From: Pelomonas sp937871895
GTDB lineage: Bacteria > Pseudomonadota > Gammaproteobacteria > Burkholderiales > Burkholderiaceae_C
Strand: one strand, 5' to 3'
DNA length: 64,000 nt
Assembly: GCF_046348265.1 (NCBI RefSeq)
Contig: NZ_JAXMEO010000005.1
Shown here: positions 25,943-34,895 of the stretch, piece after piece
Layout: the number at the start of each line of letters is the position of its first letter
Position numbering within the stretch: position 1 is the first letter of the stretch
Made by a program: the position numbers and the translations under genes
The notes under the pieces: model-generated
Databases searched by the model: none
Seen by the model: the letters and a program-made list of their open reading frames with translations, nothing else
What the model was told of the DNA's origin: nothing

Positions 25943-27244
25943 ATGCCCACCCTCCTCATCCTCGAAGACGACCCCGACGTGGCGCAGGCCGCGCGCCTGG
26001 CCCTGCGCAAGCTCGCTGCGGTGGCGGTGCGCACGGCGCCCGAGGCGCTACCCGCTGCCCTCGACGAGGTCGCACCCGATGTGCTGCTGCTCGACATGAA
26101 CTTCGCGCCCGGCGCCAGCGACGGCGCGGTGGGGCTGGCCCTGCTGCACGAGGTGCTCGCCCGGCGCGATGCCCCGGCGGTCATCGTGATGACGGCGTAC
26201 GCCGAGGTCGAGTTGGCCGTCCAGGCGCTCAAGGCCGGCGCGGTGGACTTCATCACCAAGCCCTGGCGCAACGAGCGGCTGGAGGCCTGCGTGCAGGCGG
26301 CGCTGGCGCGGCGGGCGCCGGCGCCTCCGGTGGCGGATGAACTGCTGGGCGAGTCCAGCGTCATGCGCTCGCTGCGCGCGCAGATTGCGCAGGTGGGCGC
26401 CAGCGAAGCCAGCGTCCTCATCCTTGGCGAGAACGGCGTGGGCAAAGAGCTGGTGGCCCGCGCGCTGCACCGCGCCTCGCCGCGCGCCGCAGGCCCATTG
26501 TTGGCGGTGGACATGGGCTCGCTGCCCGAGGCGCTGGTGGAGAGCGAGCTCTTTGGCCACCGGCGCGGCAGCTTCACCGATGCGCGCGAGTCGCGCCCGG
26601 GCCGCTTCGTGGCGGCGGCGGGCGGCACGCTCTTGCTCGACGAGATCGGCAACCTGCCGCTGGCCCAACAAGCCAAGCTGCTGGCCGCGCTGGAGCGCCG
26701 CGAGGTGACGCCGCTGGGCAGCGACAAGCCGCTGCCCGTCGATGTGCGCGTGCTGGCCGCCACCAACCTGCCCGAGGCCGAGCTGTTCGATGCCAAGCGC
26801 TTCCGGCCCGACCTGCTCTACCGCCTCAACACCGTGGTGCTGCGCGTGCCGCCGCTGCGCGAGCGCGGGGCTGGCGACGTGGCGCTGCTGCTGCGGCATT
26901 ACCTCGCGCACTTCTCGCGTGGCAAGCCCGCGCGCGAGATCGAGCCCGAGGCCTTGGCTCGATTGACCGCCTACCGCTGGCCCGGCAATGTGCGCGAGCT
27001 GCGCCAGGCCTGCGAGCGCGCCACGCTGCTGGCGAACAAGCCGGTGCTCACCTGGGATGACTTCGGCCTCACGGACCTTGCTGCACCCATGCCTGCCGAG
27101 CCAGGCCTGGACCTGAGCCGCCGTGAGCGCGACGCCGTGCAGACCGCGCTGGCCCAGGCCGAGGGCAATATCAGCCAGGCCGCCAAGCTGCTGGGCCTGA
27201 GCCGCGCGGCGCTCTACCGCCGGCTTGAGAAGCATGGCCTCTGA
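25943..27244 (+). CDS. NtrC-family sigma-54-dependent response regulator
   Basis: Activator that should open the sigma-54 promoter of the facing ABC operon. It has 433 residues: receiver domain 1-120 (LILEDDPDVA, acceptor Asp in VLLLDMNF, Lys in FITKPWR), then the AAA+ domain. Within that are Walker A GENGVGKE, the loop GSFTDA in place of GAFTGA, Walker B GGTLLLDEIGNLPL and the arginine finger region FRPDLLYRLN. A C-terminal Fis-type helix-turn-helix follows (NISQAAKLLGLSRAALYRRL). GSFTDA departs from the consensus sigma-54 contact loop; similar variants recur in regulators linked to FtsX-type permeases, as I recall. Its end overlaps the kinase gene by 11 bp. Confidence 0.93.
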   Translation: MPTLLILEDDPDVAQAARLALRKLAAVAVRTAPEALPAALDEVAPDVLLLDMNFAPGASDGAVGLALLHEVLARRDAPAVIVMTAYAEVELAVQALKAGAVDFITKPWRNERLEACVQAALARRAPAPPVADELLGESSVMRSLRAQIAQVGASEASVLILGENGVGKELVARALHRASPRAAGPLLAVDMGSLPEALVESELFGHRRGSFTDARESRPGRFVAAAGGTLLLDEIGNLPLAQQAKLLAALERREVTPLGSDKPLPVDVRVLAATNLPEAELFDAKRFRPDLLYRLNTVVLRVPPLRERGAGDVALLLRHYLAHFSRGKPAREIEPEALARLTAYRWPGNVRELRQACERATLLANKPVLTWDDFGLTDLAAPMPAEPGLDLSRRERDAVQTALAQAEGNISQAAKLLGLSRAALYRRLEKHGL

Positions 27245-28394
27245 CCGGCTGCGGGTGGCCGCTGCTGCGGGGGTGCTGGCCGCCTGCGCGGGCGGCGCGG
27301 GGGCCTGGCTGGACTCGCCGCGCGTGCTGGTTGCCTTCGCGCTGCTTGGACTCATCGCTGCCGTCTGGGGTTGGGCTGCACTGACCCGGCTCGCCCATCG
27401 GCCCGCGCCGCTGCCCCCCGAGCCACCGCCCCCGCCGCGCCCTGACCTGGACGCCGCGCTCGAACACGCCCCGCTGGCCTTGTGGCGCCTCGTGGCCGGC
27501 AGTGCCCCGCTGGCACTGAACGCCGCCGCGCGCCGCCTCGCTGCGCCGGGCCGCGCGGTCGATGTGGCGGCGCTGCTGACGCTGCTCGACGCGCAGCCCG
27601 GTCGCCGCGTCGTCACCCTGCCCACCGAGCACGGCCAGGAGCGCGCCGTGCTGGCCGTGTCGGCCCTCACCGTGCAGGGCCAGGCCTGGCGGCTGGCCGC
27701 GCTGGCGCCCATCGAATCGGAGCTGGAGACCGAGGCCCTCACGGCCTGGCGCCAGCTCGTGCAGGTGCTGACGCACGAGATCATGAATTCGCTGACGCCG
27801 ATTGCCTCGCTGGCCGCCAGCGCCCCGGCCTTGCTGGAGGGCGGCGAGCACGAGGAGCTGGCCTCGGCCCTGGCCACGCTGGCGCGCCGCGCGGCGCATC
27901 TGCAAACCTTTGTCGAGCACTACCGCAGCGTCAGCCAGCCGCCCGCGCCCGTGCTGGCCGATCTGCGCCTGGAGCCCATGCTGCAGGGCGTGCAGCGTTT
28001 GATCACACCGGCCTGGCATGCGGTCGGCGGCGAAGTGGAGGTGCGTGTGGAGCCGGCCAGCCTCGCGCTGCGCACCGATGCCGCGCAGCTGGAGCAGGTG
28101 CTGATCAACCTCGCGCAAAACGCCCTGCAAGCCTGCGCCGGCCGGCCCGCGCCACGCCTGCAGCTGGAGGCACGGCTGACGCGCGGCGCGCGCCTTTGCA
28201 TCAGCGTCGCCGACAACGGCCCCGGCATCGCCCCGGGGCTGGAGGCGCAGATCTTCACGCCCTTTTTCTCGACCCGCGCCGGCGGCAGCGGCGTGGGCCT
28301 GGCCGTGGTGCGCCAGCTGGTGCATGGCCTCGGCGGCACGGTGCGGCAGGTGCGCCGGCCGGAAGGGGGTGCCTGCTTCTTGCTGACCTTTTGA
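27234..28394 (+). CDS. NtrB-like histidine kinase
   Basis: Sensor kinase, 386 residues, translated through an 11-bp overlap with the NtrC-type regulator, its evident partner. Two short N-terminal helices (about 6-55) are followed by a Pro-rich linker and a small PAS-like region. The phospho-acceptor box is LVQVLTHEIMNSLTPIASL (about 180), followed by N box NLAQNALQAC, G1 DNGPGIAPG and G2 GGSGVGLAVV. The HEIMNSLTPI form is characteristic of kinases paired with sigma-54 regulators of FtsX-type ABC operons. The start at 27234 (MASDRLRVAA) gives the first helix directly. The stimulus is unknown. Confidence 0.9.
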   Translation: MASDRLRVAAAAGVLAACAGGAGAWLDSPRVLVAFALLGLIAAVWGWAALTRLAHRPAPLPPEPPPPPRPDLDAALEHAPLALWRLVAGSAPLALNAAARRLAAPGRAVDVAALLTLLDAQPGRRVVTLPTEHGQERAVLAVSALTVQGQAWRLAALAPIESELETEALTAWRQLVQVLTHEIMNSLTPIASLAASAPALLEGGEHEELASALATLARRAAHLQTFVEHYRSVSQPPAPVLADLRLEPMLQGVQRLITPAWHAVGGEVEVRVEPASLALRTDAAQLEQVLINLAQNALQACAGRPAPRLQLEARLTRGARLCISVADNGPGIAPGLEAQIFTPFFSTRAGGSGVGLAVVRQLVHGLGGTVRQVRRPEGGACFLLTF

Positions 28395-28425
28395 ACGCTA
28401 GCGTGGGGTTGCAGAATCCGGCTCC

Positions 28426-29958
28426 ATGACGGCTGCCGCACACCCCCGCTTGCCCGACGTCTTTGACGCCCTCGTTGTCGGCGGCGGCATCAATGGCGCG
28501 GGCGTGGCGCGTGATCTGGCCGGGCGGGGGCTTTCGGTCTTGCTGTGCGAGCAGCACGACCTCGCCAGCCACACTTCGTCGGCCTCCAGCAAGCTGATCC
28601 ACGGCGGGCTGCGCTACCTGGAGCACTACGAGTTCCGCCTCGTGGCCAAGGCACTGGCGGAGCGCGAGGTGCTCTTGAAAAGCGCGCCGCACCTGATGCG
28701 CTCGCTGCGCTTTGTGATGCCGCTCGACGAGCGCATGCGGCCGGCCTGGTTGATCCGCGCGGGGCTCTTTCTGTACGACCACCTCGCAAAGCGGGAATGG
28801 CTGCCGGGCACCGAGCGGCTGAAGCTGCGCCAGCACCCCACGGGCGCGCCGCTGCAGGCGCGGCTCAAGACGGGCTTTGCCTACTCCGACGGCTGGGTGG
28901 ACGACGCGCGGCTCGTGGTGGCCTGCGCGCAGGACGCAGTCGCCCGTGGCGCCACCGTGCTCACTCGCACCGCTTGCGTGGATGCACGGCGCGAGGCGGA
29001 CTTGGGCTGGCAGCTGCGCCTGCGCCATGTCAGCGGGAACGAGTTCATGGTGCGCGCCCGCGCGCTGGTGAACGCCGCCGGGCCCTGGGCTGCACAGTTC
29101 CTCGCCGAGCACGTCAAGCAGGGCGGCGTGCCAGAGCGTCGCAACCTGCGGCTGGTCAAGGGCAGCCACATCGTCGTGCCGCAGTGCTTCACGCACGACC
29201 ACGCCTACATCTTCCAGAACCCCGACGGCCGCATCCTCTTTGCCATCCCCTACGAGGGCCGCTTCACGCTGATCGGCACCACCGATGTCGAGCACCGCGG
29301 GCCCATCGGCCACGTGCGCATCAGCGAGGATGAGATCGCCTACCTGTGCGCCCAGGCCAGCCGCTACTTCACCCAGCCCGTGACGCCGGGCGACGTGCTC
29401 TGGACCTATGCCGGCGTGCGCCCCTTGCTCGACGACGAGCACGGCAACCCGGCCGAGGTGACGCGCGACTACCGGCTGGAGCTGGAGGCCCCTGAAGGCG
29501 CCGCGCCGCTGCTCAACCTCTGGGGCGGCAAGCTCACCACCTTCCGCCGCCTCGCCGAAGACGCCGCCGACCTGCTGGCCCCGCGCCTGGGCAATTCGCG
29601 TGGCGCCTGGACGCGCGGTGCGCTGCTACCGGGCGGCGACCTCTCCACCTGGATCGGCCTGCCGCAGCAGCCCGATGCCGACTTCGAGCGCTTTGTGGCC
29701 GCGCTCACCGCCCAGCACCCCGGGCACCCGCCGCCTTTGCTGCGCCGCTGGGCGCATGCCTATGGCTCGGCCATCGCGACCTTGCTGGCTGCGCCATTGG
29801 GCAACGAGATCGCGCCCGGCGTCTTTGAGGCTGAACTCGCCTACCTGCGCGACCACGAATGGGCGCGCACGGGCGAGGATGTGCTGTGGCGCCGCAGCAA
29901 GCTTGGCCTGCACCTGAGCGAGGCCGAGCGCGCGCGGGTAGCGGCCTGGTTCAGCTGA
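28426..29958 (+). CDS. glpD: Aerobic glycerol-3-phosphate dehydrogenase
   Basis: FAD-linked membrane-associated enzyme oxidising sn-glycerol-3-phosphate to dihydroxyacetone phosphate and feeding quinones. It has 510 residues, the normal length. The FAD-binding motif VVGGGINGAGVARDLAGRG is at about 17-35, followed by SSASSKLIHGGLRYLEHYEF. Further features are VNAAGPWA, the central KGSHIVVPQ and PYEGRFTLIGTTD, GVRPLLDDE and LNLWGGKLTTFR, with a C-terminal dehydrogenase domain. It would work with glpK (15960-17441), though the two are separated by the Fic and ABC clusters. The end overlaps the convergent PEP-CTERM gene by 8 bp. Confidence 0.96.
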   Translation: MTAAAHPRLPDVFDALVVGGGINGAGVARDLAGRGLSVLLCEQHDLASHTSSASSKLIHGGLRYLEHYEFRLVAKALAEREVLLKSAPHLMRSLRFVMPLDERMRPAWLIRAGLFLYDHLAKREWLPGTERLKLRQHPTGAPLQARLKTGFAYSDGWVDDARLVVACAQDAVARGATVLTRTACVDARREADLGWQLRLRHVSGNEFMVRARALVNAAGPWAAQFLAEHVKQGGVPERRNLRLVKGSHIVVPQCFTHDHAYIFQNPDGRILFAIPYEGRFTLIGTTDVEHRGPIGHVRISEDEIAYLCAQASRYFTQPVTPGDVLWTYAGVRPLLDDEHGNPAEVTRDYRLELEAPEGAAPLLNLWGGKLTTFRRLAEDAADLLAPRLGNSRGAWTRGALLPGGDLSTWIGLPQQPDADFERFVAALTAQHPGHPPPLLRRWAHAYGSAIATLLAAPLGNEIAPGVFEAELAYLRDHEWARTGEDVLWRRSKLGLHLSEAERARVAAWFS

Positions 29959-31294
29959 CGCGCGTGCGTCGCGCCCGGAGCAGCACCCACAAGCCACCCG
30001 CCAGCATCAGCGCCCAGCTCTGCGGCTCGGGCACGGCGCTGGTGAGGTTGATGCGGCCGAAGACGCCGTCGCGCTCCTCGTCCGGACCGGCCGTGTAGTA
30101 CAGCGCGTTGGCATCGCCCAGCGCCACGCCGTTGCCGAAGGCCAGGCCCCAAATGCCGTCGATGACGAGGGGCTGGCCGTGTACGTCCTTCACATAGCCA
30201 AGGTCGGCGCCCGTGGTGGGGTCATAGGCCACGATGGTGCCGTCGCCGAAGTTGGCCACCAGCAGGGCCCCGGCCAGGGCGCCAAAGGAGTCGGGCGCGA
30301 TGGCCATGCCCCAGGGGTTGTTGAGCTTGCTGCTGGCGGTGTAGTCCTGCAGCAAGTTGCCGTTGCGGTCATAGGCCGCGATGCGGCCGAGGCCGGGGAT
30401 CTCTTCGGTGGGTTCGTCGATCTCGAGCGCGTTCTCGGTCCAGGCCACGTAGACGCGGCCGTCACCCAGCACCTGGACATTGAAGGGGTGCCAGATTTCC
30501 GTGAGGCCGGTGGGCCGCGCGAAAGGGGTGCTGGCGGTGATGTCGTTCCATTGGTTGTCAAACGTCATCACGCGGCCGGCGGCAAAGTCAGCGGCGAAGA
30601 GGCGGTTGTCGGCCACCTTTTCGCCTTGGGCATTGAGCGTCCAACCATCGGTTGTCATGGCCACGCCGTTGAAACCGGGGCGGGCCTTGAGGCCACGCTC
30701 CATGAAGTCGTCCATCGTCGAGTAGTCCTTGACGACGACGGCTTCAAGCATGCCGCTGGCGGTGTTGCTGCGCCAGGCGTTGATGGTGCCGTCCTGCGTG
30801 ACGAAGACGAACTTGGCGGCGCCGGCATTGAGGCCGGTCGAGGCGCCCGTGGCGTAGTTGATGGCGGGGCCCTGGACGTAGAACTCGACGGGCTGGCCGG
30901 GGCGGTCGCTGGCGGCGTTGTAGACCTGGCCGGTGACCTGGGCCATGCCATCGGCGCCGGGTGGCATGTCGGGGTGCAGGTCGCGCGCGCTGCTGATGAC
31001 GGGCACGACCTTCAGGCCGTCCTGGTAGAGCGGCGTGCCGCCGACGTCGCCGATGTAGGTGGTGGTGGTGCCGGTGCCGGCATTGCTGACCCAGATGTGG
31101 CCGCCCGCGCCGGGTGGGCGCAGCGCCAGGCCCCAGGGGTTGACGAGGTTGGGGTCGACGAAGGCGGTGGGCGCGTACTTCTCGCTGTTGGCGACGAGCA
31201 CCGTCGTCTTGTAAGCATTGCTGCCAGCGGCGGTGGCCGTGAGGCTGAGCAGGGCGAGCGAGAGCAGGGCCGCGTGGCGGGTGGGCGCGGGCAT
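29951..31294 (-). CDS. TIGR03118-like PEP-CTERM protein, probable beta-propeller
   Basis: Exported protein of 447 residues with signal peptide (LLSLALLSLTATAAGS). The body repeats motifs such as VDPNLVNPWGLALRP, GGHIWVSNAGTGTTTTY, VFVTQDGTINAWRS and KLNNPWGMAIAPDSFGALAGALLVANFGDG, a pattern I associate with the TIGR03118 family and with six-bladed propellers. The C-terminus is a PEP-CTERM signal (VPEPQSWALMLAGG, then RARRTRVS), so it should be processed by an exosortase. It follows another PEP-CTERM gene on the same strand with a strong terminator between them. The function is unknown; sugar-lactone or NHL-like folds are plausible. Confidence 0.82.
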   Translation of the reverse strand: MPAPTRHAALLSLALLSLTATAAGSNAYKTTVLVANSEKYAPTAFVDPNLVNPWGLALRPPGAGGHIWVSNAGTGTTTTYIGDVGGTPLYQDGLKVVPVISSARDLHPDMPPGADGMAQVTGQVYNAASDRPGQPVEFYVQGPAINYATGASTGLNAGAAKFVFVTQDGTINAWRSNTASGMLEAVVVKDYSTMDDFMERGLKARPGFNGVAMTTDGWTLNAQGEKVADNRLFAADFAAGRVMTFDNQWNDITASTPFARPTGLTEIWHPFNVQVLGDGRVYVAWTENALEIDEPTEEIPGLGRIAAYDRNGNLLQDYTASSKLNNPWGMAIAPDSFGALAGALLVANFGDGTIVAYDPTTGADLGYVKDVHGQPLVIDGIWGLAFGNGVALGDANALYYTAGPDEERDGVFGRINLTSAVPEPQSWALMLAGGLWVLLRARRTRVS

Positions 31295-31325
31295 GGGGCA
31301 GGTTCCGGTCAGGCAGACGTGAATG

Positions 31326-31357
31326 AAAAACGCCGCCGCGCCGATGAGGGCGGCGGC
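31326..31357 (-). terminator. Rho-independent terminator after the PhoX-like gene
   Basis: On the minus strand a stem CGCCGCC/GGCGGCG (7 bp, arms 31349-31355 and 31331-31337) is followed by a run of five T (31326-31330). It lies 23 bases past the stop of the gene at 31380-32837 and upstream of the gene at 29951-31294, so the two are probably separate transcripts. Confidence 0.7.
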
Positions 31358-31379
31358 AGCGTCAGGAGCGTTAAGACGC

Positions 31380-32837
31380 TCAGGCCTTGCGGCGGCGGGC
31401 GATGCCGCCCACCAGGGCGAGGCCGCCAATCAGCATCGCGTAGGTGCTCGGCTCGGGCACGGCGCTGATCTCGATCAGGCGGTCGTTGCCGCTGCTGGGG
31501 TGCTGGATGTTGATGTAGGCCTTGTTCGGGTCAGTCAGGCTGAAAAAGAGGCCCGTGGTCTCGGAGCCTTGCGTGCCATTGCTGACCCAGCGGCCAATGC
31601 CTTCACCGGCGTCGAGCAGGTCGCCGTCCTTGTTCAGGTCGCGCGCAAACCAGACGTCGTTGTCGGAGCCGCCATTGCGGTCTTCGATGACGTACATGTT
31701 GCCGTCGGCATCGATGGCCAGGTTGTCGGCGTTCTTCAGGCCCGCACCAACCTTGAGGCCGGTGGCCAGGTCGATGGTGTTGGTGTCGATGAAGAGCTTC
31801 ACCTCACCGGTGGCCAGATCGAGGTTGTAGACGCGGCTGGTGCCGCCGTTGAAGGAGCCCGAGTCGGTCGTTGTGAAGTAGAGGCGCTGCGTGCCGCCGA
31901 CGGTCTGGATCTCCAGGTCCTCGGGGCGGTTGAAGCCGGTGCTCTTGATGGAGGCGTGGTCGGCCGTGACGCGGCCGTCGATGGTGCCGTCACCCAGCAC
32001 GGTGGAGACGCCGGCAATGGCGCCGCCGGTGCTGTTGGTGATGGCGATCCACGACGACGCGCCGACGTTGGGCGCGCCGGAGGTGCCTTCGTTCTGGCCA
32101 CCGGCGCCGACGCGCAGCACAAAGCTCTGGCCCGAGGCGAAGTAGTCGTTGCCGTTGGTGGCGTTGGGGTTGTTGGAGACGTATTTGTAGACCGCGCCGC
32201 CGTTGAGCTCGTCCACGAAGTACAGAGCCTTGTTCGCGTCAAAGGCCAGGCCCTCGTGCGAGACGCGCGGGATGACCGAGCGCTGGACGAAGCTGCCGCC
32301 ATTGGCCACGGCCGTGGTCGGGTTGGTCACTTCAAACAGGCGGCCCTTGCTGGAGCCGGTGCCCCAGGATTCTTCGGCCGTCAGGTAGCCGCCCCAGGGC
32401 GTCCAGCGCGAGGCGTCGCCCGAGGTGAAGCCATTGGTGCCCGGTGCCACGATGGTGACGGTGCGGGTGCTGTAGTTGCTGTCCCAGAGGTCCACGCGCT
32501 GCACGCCGGCCGAGCCCGCCTCGAAAGGCATGAACAGGTAGCGGCCGGCGTTGGGGCCGGTGCGGTTGGTGTCGATCATGTCCCAGCTGCCCGAGTTGGA
32601 GCCCGGCACCAGGGTGTTTTGGGTCGTGCGGTCGGCGATGGCCTTCTGGCTGAAGTTGGGGCTGGAGAGCAGCAGCGGCGTGGCCTCGCCGGCGCCGCCC
32701 ACCGGAATGGGGCCGGCCGAAGCGGGCAGCGGCGTGAAGTTGCTGAAATTGCTGGTGGCGGCCAGGGCCGGGGCGCTGAGGGCCAGGGCGCCGAGGGAGG
32801 CCACGGCGGCCAGGGCGATGTGGGTGCGAGCAAACAT
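31380..32837 (-). CDS. PhoX/DUF839-like PEP-CTERM protein
   Basis: Exported protein of 485 residues with a clear signal peptide (ALAAVASLGALALSAPALAA). The body contains SRWTPWGGYLTAEESWGTG, RVSHEGLAFDANKALYFVDELNGGAVYKY, FNRPEDLEIQTV and LKNADNLAIDADGNMYVIED. These resemble the Ca-dependent alkaline phosphatase PhoX and DUF839 beta-propellers. The C-terminus VPEPSTYAMLIGG plus a hydrophobic helix and RRRKA is a PEP-CTERM signal. Phosphatase activity is possible, but the catalytic Cys/Arg cluster of PhoX was not confirmed. Start at 32837 (MFARTHIALAAVASLG). Confidence 0.8.
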   Translation of the reverse strand: MFARTHIALAAVASLGALALSAPALAATSNFSNFTPLPASAGPIPVGGAGEATPLLLSSPNFSQKAIADRTTQNTLVPGSNSGSWDMIDTNRTGPNAGRYLFMPFEAGSAGVQRVDLWDSNYSTRTVTIVAPGTNGFTSGDASRWTPWGGYLTAEESWGTGSSKGRLFEVTNPTTAVANGGSFVQRSVIPRVSHEGLAFDANKALYFVDELNGGAVYKYVSNNPNATNGNDYFASGQSFVLRVGAGGQNEGTSGAPNVGASSWIAITNSTGGAIAGVSTVLGDGTIDGRVTADHASIKSTGFNRPEDLEIQTVGGTQRLYFTTTDSGSFNGGTSRVYNLDLATGEVKLFIDTNTIDLATGLKVGAGLKNADNLAIDADGNMYVIEDRNGGSDNDVWFARDLNKDGDLLDAGEGIGRWVSNGTQGSETTGLFFSLTDPNKAYINIQHPSSGNDRLIEISAVPEPSTYAMLIGGLALVGGIARRRKA

Positions 32838-33058
32838 GGGTGAGCAGTCCTGTGACGGGTTGGAAGGCCAGCGGCGCAGGGTTGCGTCGCTGAGTCCGGC
32901 CAGTCTTGCGGGCGACGATGTCAGGGTTGTGTCAGCCCGTAGACAGCTTCGGAAATCCCGCACCGAGCCTCTGGGCCGGCTTGATGGTTGGCCGCAGCGG
33001 CCCCACGCAGACTCGCGGCCATCCCAACAGCGCCCCCCTTTGCCGGCCAACCCCCCCC

Positions 33059-34066
33059 ATGGACCTGATGCACGTCGCCACCGATGCCCTTGCGGGCGAC
33101 TTCATGGGCAAGCCGGCCTGGATCTGGCTCGTGTTTGCCGGCAGCGTCATCAGCTTGCTGGCGCTGGACCTCGGTGTGCTGCACCGGCGCGACCGCGAGA
33201 TCGGTGTGCGCGAGAGCCTGTGGCTCTCGGCCGGCTACATCGGCGCGGGCCTGCTGTTCGGCGCCTGGGTCTGGCAGCAACTGGGCGCCCAGAGCGGCAT
33301 GGACTACTACACCGGCTTCCTGATCGAGAAGTCGCTGTCCATGGACAACGTCTTTGTCATCGCGCTGATCTTTGGCTTCTTCGCCATCCCCCGGCAGTAC
33401 CAGCACCGCGTGCTGTTCTGGGGCATCCTGGGTGTGATCGTGCTGCGCGCCGCCATGATTGCGCTGGGGGCCACCCTGGTCAGCCAGTTCAGCTGGGTGC
33501 TCTATGTGTTCGGCGCCTTCCTGGTGCTGACAGGCGTGAAGATGTGGTTCATGGCCGACCACACGCCGGACCTGGCCCAGCACCCGGTGCTGCGCTGGCT
33601 GCGCCGCCACATGCGGGTGACGGACAGCTTGCGCGGCAACGCCTTCTGGGTGCGCCTGCCCGACCCAGCCACCGGCCGCCTGCAGCGCTACGCCACGCCG
33701 CTTCTCTTGGCGCTGGTGTTCGTCGAGTGCGTGGACCTGGTGTTCGCGGTCGATTCCGTGCCCGCCATCTTCGCGATCACGACCGACCCCTTCATCGTCT
33801 ACACGAGCAACATCTTCGCCATCCTCGGGCTGCGCGCGCTGTACTTTGCGCTGGCGGCGCTGATCCACCGCTTCAAGTACCTGAAGTACGCGCTGGCTCT
33901 GGTGCTGGTCTTCATCGGCGGCAAGATCTTCCTGGTCAACCTGACCGGCAAGATCCCCGCCGTGGTGTCGCTGTCGGTCACCTTTGGCCTGATTGCCGGT
34001 GGCGTGATCGTGTCGCTGTGGAAGACGCGGCGCGAGGCACCTGTTCAGCCTTGCCTCAGCCCTTGA
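33059..34066 (+). CDS. TerC/Alx-family integral membrane protein
   Basis: Probable metal ion exporter of the TerC family, 335 residues and about nine helices. Diagnostic segments are TGFLIEKSLSMDNVFVIALIFGFFAIP and ALVFVECVDLVFAVDSVPAIFAITTDPFIVYTSNIFAILGLRALYF, which hold the conserved acidic residues thought to bind Mn2+ or Ca2+. The Alx branch usually lies behind a yybP-ykoY manganese riboswitch, but I could not recognise one in the 221-base leader. The start at 33059 (MDLMHVATDALAGDF) follows a C-run with no clear ribosome-binding site. The 3' end overlaps the convergent VOC gene by 11 bp. Confidence 0.9.
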   Translation: MDLMHVATDALAGDFMGKPAWIWLVFAGSVISLLALDLGVLHRRDREIGVRESLWLSAGYIGAGLLFGAWVWQQLGAQSGMDYYTGFLIEKSLSMDNVFVIALIFGFFAIPRQYQHRVLFWGILGVIVLRAAMIALGATLVSQFSWVLYVFGAFLVLTGVKMWFMADHTPDLAQHPVLRWLRRHMRVTDSLRGNAFWVRLPDPATGRLQRYATPLLLALVFVECVDLVFAVDSVPAIFAITTDPFIVYTSNIFAILGLRALYFALAALIHRFKYLKYALALVLVFIGGKIFLVNLTGKIPAVVSLSVTFGLIAGGVIVSLWKTRREAPVQPCLSP

Positions 34067-34535
34067 CCGCCGCCTCGATCGCCGCGATGTCGATCTTGGT
34101 CATCTCCATCATGGCGTTGAAGGCGCGCTTGGCGGCAGCGGGGTCGGGGTGGGCGATGGCCTGCATCAGCGCACGCGGTGTGATCTGCCAGTTCAGGCCC
34201 CACTTGTCCTTGCACCAGCCGCAGGCGCTGGGCTGGCCGCCGGCTTCCAGGATGGCGTTCCAGTAGCGGTCGGTTTCGGCCTGGTCGTCGGTGGCGACCT
34301 GGAAGGAGAAGGCCTCGGTGTGCGGGAAGGCCGGGCCGCCGTTCAGCCCCAGGCAGGGGATGCCCAGCACGGTGAAGTCCACCGTGAGGATCTGACCTTC
34401 CTCGCCCGCGGGGTAGTCGCCCGGCGCGCGGTAGGTCTTGCCCACAAAGCTGTCGGGGAAGGTGCGGGCATAGAACTCGGCGGCTTCGAGGGCGGTGCCG
34501 TCGTACCAGAGGCAAATGGTGTTCTTGGGGGACAT
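34056..34535 (-). CDS. VOC-superfamily protein (PhnB-like)
   Basis: Small metalloenzyme-like protein, 159 residues, of the vicinal-oxygen-chelate superfamily, PhnB/DUF1338-like branch. It has CLWYDGTALEAAEFYARTFPDS, GIPCLGLNGGP, SFQVATDDQAETDRYWNAIL and KDKWGLNWQITP. Such proteins are often annotated as 3-demethylubiquinone methyltransferase-like, but that activity is not established. The N-terminus begins MSPKNTICLW. It stands alone, with a short gap of 57 bp to the small membrane gene. The function is unknown. Confidence 0.8.
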   Translation of the reverse strand: MSPKNTICLWYDGTALEAAEFYARTFPDSFVGKTYRAPGDYPAGEEGQILTVDFTVLGIPCLGLNGGPAFPHTEAFSFQVATDDQAETDRYWNAILEAGGQPSACGWCKDKWGLNWQITPRALMQAIAHPDPAAAKRAFNAMMEMTKIDIAAIEAAVKG

Positions 34536-34592
34536 GGCGGGGGCTCCTGTGGGTGGGTCAAGACACGACGAACGGGCGGGCTGGCTTTCGAC

Positions 34593-34895
34593 TCACTTCA
34601 GGATCCAGGCGCCCAGCGCGACGGCGACCGTCAGGGCCTGGGCCGCCAGGGCGGCTATCGCAAGCCAGCGCCACCGCGAGCCGGCGCTGCTGCGCGAGCG
34701 GGCCCACAGGCCGAGCAGCAGCAGCAACGCCTGGCCGCCGGCCCACACCATCCACATCAGCCCGATGGCAAAGCAGGCAAAGCTCTCGCAGTGCAGCCGG
34801 TAGGTGTAGACGCCCGCTGCCGCCAGACCCAGCACGCCCGCAGCGTGGGCAAGCACCAGCAGGCGTGTCAGCCAGGCGGCGGTCGCTGCGTTCAT
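34593..34895 (-). CDS. Small integral membrane protein, last gene of the tail-tube operon
   Basis: Protein of 100 residues with three predicted membrane helices (about 9-29, 38-62, 76-98) and a Cys pair in HCESFACF. Not a family I recognise. Its start overlaps the stop of the gp19-like gene by 4 bp (ATGA), so it is translationally coupled to it. A role anchoring or inserting the tube-like protein is conceivable, but nothing in the sequence shows it. Confidence 0.65.
   Translation of the reverse strand: MNAATAAWLTRLLVLAHAAGVLGLAAAGVYTYRLHCESFACFAIGLMWMVWAGGQALLLLLGLWARSRSSAGSRWRWLAIAALAAQALTVAVALGAWILK

Noticed and set aside
31331..31355. CRISPR-like or mobile-element ends at the GC-rich hairpin
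   Set aside because: A single stem with T-run fits a terminator; no repeats with spacers or target-site duplications were seen.
32838..33058. yybP-ykoY manganese riboswitch upstream of the TerC gene
   Set aside because: The leader is the right place for one, but I could not find the conserved core or a plausible matching fold by eye.
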